From: Alteromonas sp. CI.11.F.A3
Lineage (GTDB): Bacteria; Pseudomonadota; Gammaproteobacteria; Enterobacterales; Alteromonadaceae
DNA length: 64,000 bases
Reading direction: 5' to 3'
Assembly (NCBI RefSeq): GCF_032925565.1
Contig: NZ_CP136708.1
Location: 3,782,001-3,846,000 of the forward strand
Part shown: in pieces, positions 59,371 through 64,000 of the stretch
Position numbering within the stretch: position 1 is the stretch's first letter
Layout: every line of letters starts with the position of its first letter
Notes under the pieces: model-generated
Seen by the model: the letters and a program-made list of their open reading frames with translations, nothing else
What the model was told of the DNA's origin: nothing
Database searches by the model: none
Made by a program: the position numbers and the translations under genes

Positions 59371-60246
59371 ATGCGCTTTTTCGCCCTTTCGGTCGTTTTC
59401 TTTCTTAGCTTAGTTATTTCAGGATTGGTAAGTGGAAACGATATCAACACATCATCGATAACGCTTCATACTGACGATCACAATTTAACGAGCAGAATTA
59501 ATCAACCACATGCCCCTTTTTCGGCAAGTGTTGATACTGCACAGCTATTGGTTGATGCCATAGGCTACGATAAGCCTATATTAGAGGTCTCACTTAAACG
59601 TTCTTTCCAACAGATAGAAAATGGCGAATCGGTTTGTGTTATCAACAAGATAAAATCAGCCGAGCGAGAAAAGAAGTATACTTTTTCTTTGCCGCTAAAC
59701 TTCTTTCAAACGCAACAACTGTATCAGCTCGCCTCACTTGTGCCTTTGGCTCCAGAATTACTAAACGAGAATGGCGAAGTAGTCAGCATTCACAAGGCTT
59801 TAAATGCATTTAACGCATCAGCTATTGTGCTGCCAGAAACCTATTCTTATGGCGAGCGGGTGGATAAGGATTTACGTAACATTGATGAGAAACAGATAAT
59901 AACGTTAAGCAACTCTACATTTTTTGCTCGCTTCATGACAATTATTTCTGCAGGTAAAGCGGACTTTGCCCTGATATTCCCAGCCTCGTTGTATCAAGCA
60001 TTTGGCGACAGTATGCCTGTTAAAATGAGAAGTTATAATATTGCAGACAACCCTACGTTTGTCTCTGGTCATGTCATATGTGGCAAAACACCAGAAGCGC
60101 TTGCCTTCATTGATAGGGTAAACGCGGCCATCAAAAGTATTTACGTAAACCCAGTGTTTGTCGAAACACATACAAAATATCTTCCCGCAAAATCAAAACC
60201 CTTCATCGAGCAAGTAATACAACAAGAGGTTGCTAGCTTTTTGTAG
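59371..60246 (+). CDS. Periplasmic solute-binding-like protein (SBP family 3 / TIGR02285-type)
   Basis: A 291-residue protein with a signal peptide (about 1-22). It has the two-lobed layout of bacterial extracellular solute-binding proteins, with a hinge-like middle and a repeated lobe (ALNAFNASAIVLPETYSYGE, ALIFPASLYQAFGDSM). No transporter gene is adjacent, as is usual for the TIGR02285 group, which may sense rather than import. The ligand is unknown. It ends about 100 bp before the patatin gene on the same strand. Confidence 0.68.
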   Translation: MRFFALSVVFFLSLVISGLVSGNDINTSSITLHTDDHNLTSRINQPHAPFSASVDTAQLLVDAIGYDKPILEVSLKRSFQQIENGESVCVINKIKSAEREKKYTFSLPLNFFQTQQLYQLASLVPLAPELLNENGEVVSIHKALNAFNASAIVLPETYSYGERVDKDLRNIDEKQIITLSNSTFFARFMTIISAGKADFALIFPASLYQAFGDSMPVKMRSYNIADNPTFVSGHVICGKTPEALAFIDRVNAAIKSIYVNPVFVETHTKYLPAKSKPFIEQVIQQEVASFL

Positions 60247-60348
60247 GTTTTTTCCTATCAGAACGATTCATTCTTTCAATTTTCGCCGCACAGGTACGTC
60301 CGTTAAACTTGGTTAAATCAACTAAATAGATTTACACAGGTAACCGTA

Positions 60349-61431
60349 ATGAATTCCTCTGCTGCGCCCACGTCCTTTCCTCTTTATGCCACCAAGTGCA
60401 ATAAAGTTGCACTTATCGCTGAAGGTGGTGGGCAGCGAGGAATTTTTACTGCAGGCGTATTGGATGCATGGCTTGAAGCGGATTACGACCCTTTTGACAT
60501 GTTCATAGGTACATCGGCGGGTTCACAGAACTTAACCAGTTTTTTGGCGCGGCAAAAAGGCTACGCAAAACGATTAATTCGTGGCTTATCCAGGCACAAA
60601 CGTTTCTTTCAGTTAGGTCGCGGGCTCGTGGGTAAGCATATTGTTGATTTAGATTGGTATTTCGACAAAACGAAAGAAGCCAATCGTATGTTAGATTTCA
60701 ATGCTGCAAAAGAAAACTTAGGTGATCGAGAGCTACTCATTACCGCCACAAATTCTCGTGATCGTAAGCCTTATTTTTTAACCCCTAAAGGTAGCGGCAA
60801 TCAGTGGCGTGAACTATTGAAAGCTTCTAGTGCACTCCCCTTCCTATACAAGCAGGGAGTAAAACTCACCACCGAACACAATGCGGTTTCGGTAAGTGAA
60901 AACATAGCAGCAGCGCTTACTCAAGTACAATCTGAATCAGACTACTACTTAGATGGTGGTTTAGGCGCGCCTTTACCTGTGCGTGAAGCTTATGCCCGAG
61001 GAGCCAGAAAAATTGTAGTTATTCGCACTGCTGATGTGAATTTTCAAGCGCAATCGGCATGGTTACATAAATTAAAATCGCTAGTATGCGCAACAGGTCA
61101 CTGCCCCAAAACCATCAACTACTTGGTTCAACATGAACACGCTTATCAGCAGGAGCTAGCCTTTATTGCTAATCCACCAGCTGATGTAGAAATTATTCAA
61201 ATATTTGCGGGTACTAAACTACACAGCAAATTGTTAGGTAGTGCCGATAGCGATCTACGTCACGATTATAAAATAGGGGTTGATGCGGGAAAGCAGTACT
61301 TAACCCAGCATAAGGGCATAGACTCAATAGCTGTAAACGAATATGCGAAAGGTTCTATTTCAGATTTAGCCGACGTTGCAGGTGCTCAAGTCGCTATTAA
61401 ACAATTAGAGTCTCAACGCTTATCAGCATAA
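60349..61431 (+). CDS. Patatin-like phospholipase
   Basis: A 360-residue lipid acyl hydrolase. The oxyanion glycine-rich loop is EGGGQRGIFTAG (about 25-36), the nucleophile GTSAGS gives Ser56 and the catalytic Asp is in YLDGGLGAP (about 203). The C-terminal quarter matches the DUF6363-type extension of bacterial patatins. No signal peptide, so it acts on cytoplasmic lipids or membranes. It ends at a bidirectional terminator. Confidence 0.93.
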   Translation: MNSSAAPTSFPLYATKCNKVALIAEGGGQRGIFTAGVLDAWLEADYDPFDMFIGTSAGSQNLTSFLARQKGYAKRLIRGLSRHKRFFQLGRGLVGKHIVDLDWYFDKTKEANRMLDFNAAKENLGDRELLITATNSRDRKPYFLTPKGSGNQWRELLKASSALPFLYKQGVKLTTEHNAVSVSENIAAALTQVQSESDYYLDGGLGAPLPVREAYARGARKIVVIRTADVNFQAQSAWLHKLKSLVCATGHCPKTINYLVQHEHAYQQELAFIANPPADVEIIQIFAGTKLHSKLLGSADSDLRHDYKIGVDAGKQYLTQHKGIDSIAVNEYAKGSISDLADVAGAQVAIKQLESQRLSA

Positions 61432-61486
61432 GCCACCACAGCCGTTCTTCAACGATTAGACAGTAAACTTATCTAGGATTGTAAAG

Positions 61487-61520
61487 AAAAAAGCGTTTAC
61501 CTTTCGGTAAACGCTTTTGT
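61487..61520. terminator. Bidirectional terminator between the patatin and the 559-residue protein genes
   Basis: Stem AAAAGCGTTTACC/GGTAAACGCTTTT with loop TTTC, with A and T tracts on the two sides. Confidence 0.92.
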
Positions 61521-61538
61521 ATGTACCTCGGTTATTTA

Positions 61539-63218
61539 TTAAATAAGGTTAGTTGCAATTGCACCTGCTACCGTTGCTGAAGCAAGTGACATTAGGGCAC
61601 TTGCAAACAACCACCACGCTGCTGAAGCAGCAGTGGCTCTAACCGCTTCTGTTTCTCTAAGCGCAACCGTTTTAAGTTGCTCTACACGATTATCAATCTC
61701 TGCCTTCATTGCTTCTAATTTCGCAATAATCTCTTTACGCGCGTCTTGGTATTGGGCGATATAAGCATCAATATCATCGTTTGAAAGACTACCGTTATTG
61801 GTTAGTAGCGCGCGAAGCGAATTTTCATCCATTTTCTTCATACGACTAAGTGCAATTTCTGGTGCATCACTTGGATTATCTAACATTTCCATAAAGTCAG
61901 CTTTAAGGTTTCGGTATCTAAGCTCTGGTCTATCTAAATCATCAAACCAATGCTGAATACGTTGTTCAAGCTGACTGCGTTTTGCAGGAAGGTTATCCAC
62001 TTGTTCTTCATACGACGCATCATCGCTTTTAAACGTCGACAGCACTTTATCGTAAGTATTAAGCAATTTTTCAGCCTTTGTAGCATCCATTTTTTCATGG
62101 TTCTGGATAAGCGCTTTTAGCGAATCTCTATCTAAATTAGACGCTCTATTTAAAATAACCCGCTGCGCATTTTTTGGATTTTCAAAAATAGCATTCATAT
62201 CATCCTGTAATTTTTCAGGTGTGATATCGTCTTGCTCAGACTCACTAAGATAAGATGTCAATTTAGCGCGATATTGACGCCCCTTCTCTTCATCACCTGG
62301 CGACAACTTATCAAATATGGCTGTTGCTCTATCCTGATTAGAACTGTTGTTACTGATAGCGCCTTTAATGTCGTCGTAAGTAGAAGCAATTTGTTTCTTC
62401 TGGTTTTCATCTAAAGAAGGTCTACCACTGGCAATATCAAGAATGAGTTTACGGGTAGCGTTTGGATCGTTAGTCGTAAACTCTTCCTTTAGCTCAATCT
62501 CATCTATTAGCGTTTCCATTTCTTTACGCAAATCTTTAGCGGTGAACTGAGATTGCGTGGCTTTATCTATGTATTGTTTTACTTTCTTATCAAAATCGGT
62601 GGTATTGAATTCGCTTTTCACTTCATCGTGAATAGCTTTAACGGTTTCTCTAGCAAACCCTTGCGCCTTTGCCTGTTCGCTTTTTGAAAAGCCACTCACA
62701 ACCGTATCGCTTGCACTTGCAATACCTTTACGTAAGAAACTTAAAAGGTTTCCACATACTGCCGTTGTAAGTTTTATATCTACGAATACTGCCGTAATAA
62801 AAAATAACGCCCACACAACTACGCCGACAATCGCGCCATTTAATACCGTACCAACTAAACTTAACTCAATAGCTAAGTAAGTAGCGATGAAAAGTGAAAT
62901 TGACATAGTTACAATGGTAAATACACCTAAAGCCGCTGATAGCTTTTGACCCGCTTTTTTAGTCGAATAAGATGAGTCGCTTGAACTGCTGCTATCACTT
63001 GTGTCTTGAATATCGCCTATTGCGCTAATGCCTGAAGCAATAGCCAAGTTGCTTAATAAAAACTGAATACCTATAGCAATAACAACACCTGCAATAACAC
63101 TTATAAAAAAGTGGCCAGATAAAGAAGTAGTAGAGCTAGTCACAACGGTTTGTGCCGCTGCTATGCTAGGCAGCATTGTTAAAAAAAGAGAACAGAGTAG
63201 TAGACCTATTTTGCGCAT
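61539..63218 (-). CDS. Membrane protein with three repeated helical modules (uncharacterised)
   Basis: A 559-residue protein. A signal peptide (about 1-22) and three membrane helices (about 34-56, 95-118, 125-147) are followed by a long helical region and a C-terminal helix (about 533-556). The middle has three related modules (about 211-288, 316-396, 417-498), each with a YI/YL/WF start, an LxxDM-like strip, a (D/E)NP or NDP strip and a Leu-rich LRALL/LKALI part. From memory, similar modules occur in uncharacterised membrane proteins of other phyla. A coiled coil (498-525) precedes the last helix. Function unknown. Confidence 0.7.
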   Translation of the reverse strand: MRKIGLLLCSLFLTMLPSIAAAQTVVTSSTTSLSGHFFISVIAGVVIAIGIQFLLSNLAIASGISAIGDIQDTSDSSSSSDSSYSTKKAGQKLSAALGVFTIVTMSISLFIATYLAIELSLVGTVLNGAIVGVVVWALFFITAVFVDIKLTTAVCGNLLSFLRKGIASASDTVVSGFSKSEQAKAQGFARETVKAIHDEVKSEFNTTDFDKKVKQYIDKATQSQFTAKDLRKEMETLIDEIELKEEFTTNDPNATRKLILDIASGRPSLDENQKKQIASTYDDIKGAISNNSSNQDRATAIFDKLSPGDEEKGRQYRAKLTSYLSESEQDDITPEKLQDDMNAIFENPKNAQRVILNRASNLDRDSLKALIQNHEKMDATKAEKLLNTYDKVLSTFKSDDASYEEQVDNLPAKRSQLEQRIQHWFDDLDRPELRYRNLKADFMEMLDNPSDAPEIALSRMKKMDENSLRALLTNNGSLSNDDIDAYIAQYQDARKEIIAKLEAMKAEIDNRVEQLKTVALRETEAVRATAASAAWWLFASALMSLASATVAGAIATNLI

Positions 63219-63849
63219 GGTGAATCCTTATTCCAATGAGAAAAAATCCAATTAAAGAAAATGTAACGTGGTTCAGTCTCTGAGCAGCAAATTCAATACC
63301 AGCGCATATCTAAAATTCACATAAAGCGATACATAGTAGCTAAAACCAATATTTTATATAGGGTATAGCGAACTGGAAAAAGTTAATTTTCATGATAGAT
63401 ATTACATGTGGTTACGGCTAACCCTGAAAACTTGAAATATTTACATGAAGCAATTGTAATATTTTTAATTCGATAAATTGAATACACTAATTAATTAAAT
63501 TACAACCACACCTTTTCCAAAAAATACTTGTAACATAAATAAACCCAGTAAATGTTTTATAAAACCCCGTGAAATATACACACACTCGCAAATTAAAATC
63601 TAAAAAATCTAAAAAATTACTCATTTAAAAATTCAATAATTAAAGCTAAATTCAAAAAGAACACTTCACAAAACAAATTTAAAATACAACAAAATCAATA
63701 AATTAACACTGTAAATGCAACTTCTAAAATGTCTGTTTTTGGATTATAGAGAGTGTCGGTATATATGTTGCTTTTTCTTCTGTGTCTAAACGATGTAGAC
63801 AATGAAGATTTTAAAGGTAGTTAAATTTATTTATATAAGGACTCATCTA
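63219..63849. other. Very AT-rich, G-poor intergenic region
   Basis: About 630 bases without a gene. Between about 63591 and 63710 the plus strand is almost without G (about two in 120 bases) and rich in A and C. It probably holds the promoter and leader of the TonB receptor gene at 63850, but I cannot place a -10/-35 with confidence. Confidence 0.6.
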
Positions 63850-64000
63850 ATGGATATTCGAAATAGACATGGTAAATCAAATTTTTTAAAACCGACTATG
63901 TTAGCGAGCATTGTAGCATTCGCAGTAGGCGGTAGCGTATTTTCAGCATCGGCGCAACAAACAAATGATGCGGCAACGAATTCAGAAATAGAAGTGATTA
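63850..64000 (+). CDS. TonB-dependent receptor, N-terminal fragment (cut by window end)
   Basis: Fifty codons are visible: a basic N-terminus (MDIRNRHGKSNF), a hydrophobic core (MLASIVAFAVGGSVFSA) with cleavage site SASAQQ, then a mature start ending in SEIEVI that looks like a TonB box. This resembles the start of the receptor at 28315. An AAGGA site is 9 bases before the ATG. The remainder lies outside the window, so the class cannot be told. Confidence 0.7.
   Translation, partial: MDIRNRHGKSNFLKPTMLASIVAFAVGGSVFSASAQQTNDAATNSEIEVI

Overview
The window looks like a chromosomal segment of a marine gammaproteobacterium, most likely an Alteromonadaceae member (Alteromonas or a close relative). 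The basis is the conserved gene orders (ccmABCDEFGHI followed by mlaA; recA-pncC-mutS; pyrG-eno; leuABCD; rdgB-hemW with a nearby yggN-type gene), the AT-leaning base composition, large TonB-dependent receptors, and small families I associate with Alteromonadales (DUF6170, DUF3718, PA2778/PA2779). There is no phage, insertion sequence, integrase or CRISPR array. The content is mainly core chromosome with small accessory patches.

Layout. Bases 1-2191 are the end of a group-2 type capsule exporter locus (kpsM partial, kpsT, kpsE). Then come a POT peptide transporter, a small membrane protein and galE. Bases 5713-13893 (minus) are a tightly overlapping cytochrome c maturation operon with mlaA as last gene. 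A FliK-like/FlhB-like pair diverges from it. Next come a lone sulfotransferase, a NatAB-type ABC exporter, recA with a classical LexA-controlled promoter, pncC, mutS, pyrG and eno. Bases 28315-33917 hold a 985-residue TonB-dependent receptor, an unrecognised repeat-bearing protein and an alpha/beta hydrolase. Bases 34214-39098 are leuABCD, with a complete leucine attenuator whose 19-residue leader peptide is too short for ordinary ORF calling.

Bases 39250-42740 hold a degenerate HD-GYP protein facing a GspA/GspB-like pair; the HD-GYP protein and the GspB-like protein carry the same N-terminal DUF3391-type domain. cca, srmB, rdgB, hemW and a YggN-like gene follow. Bases 48473-52423 (minus) hold two DUF1566/Lcl proteins, a PAS protein and a receiver-CheC protein, then lrgA/lrgB. 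The last 10 kb is a mixture of small periplasmic and envelope genes: a DUF3718 protein, a papain-like amidase, an MbnP-like lipoprotein without its MbnH partner, the PA2778/PA2779 pair, a periplasmic binding-like protein, a patatin and a 559-residue membrane protein built on three repeated helical modules. It also has one tRNA-Ile2(CAT) gene. The window ends in the signal peptide of a second TonB-dependent receptor.

A recurring theme is unrelated short tandem arrays (15-19 bp units) at or just after gene ends (after eno, inside and after the 31949 gene, across the HD-GYP stop codon, and upstream of lrgA), plus one long nested hairpin between srmB and rdgB. The best candidates for undescribed biology are the DUF3391 pairing of HD-GYP and GspB, the three-module membrane protein, the orphan MbnP-like lipoprotein and the nested hairpin element.
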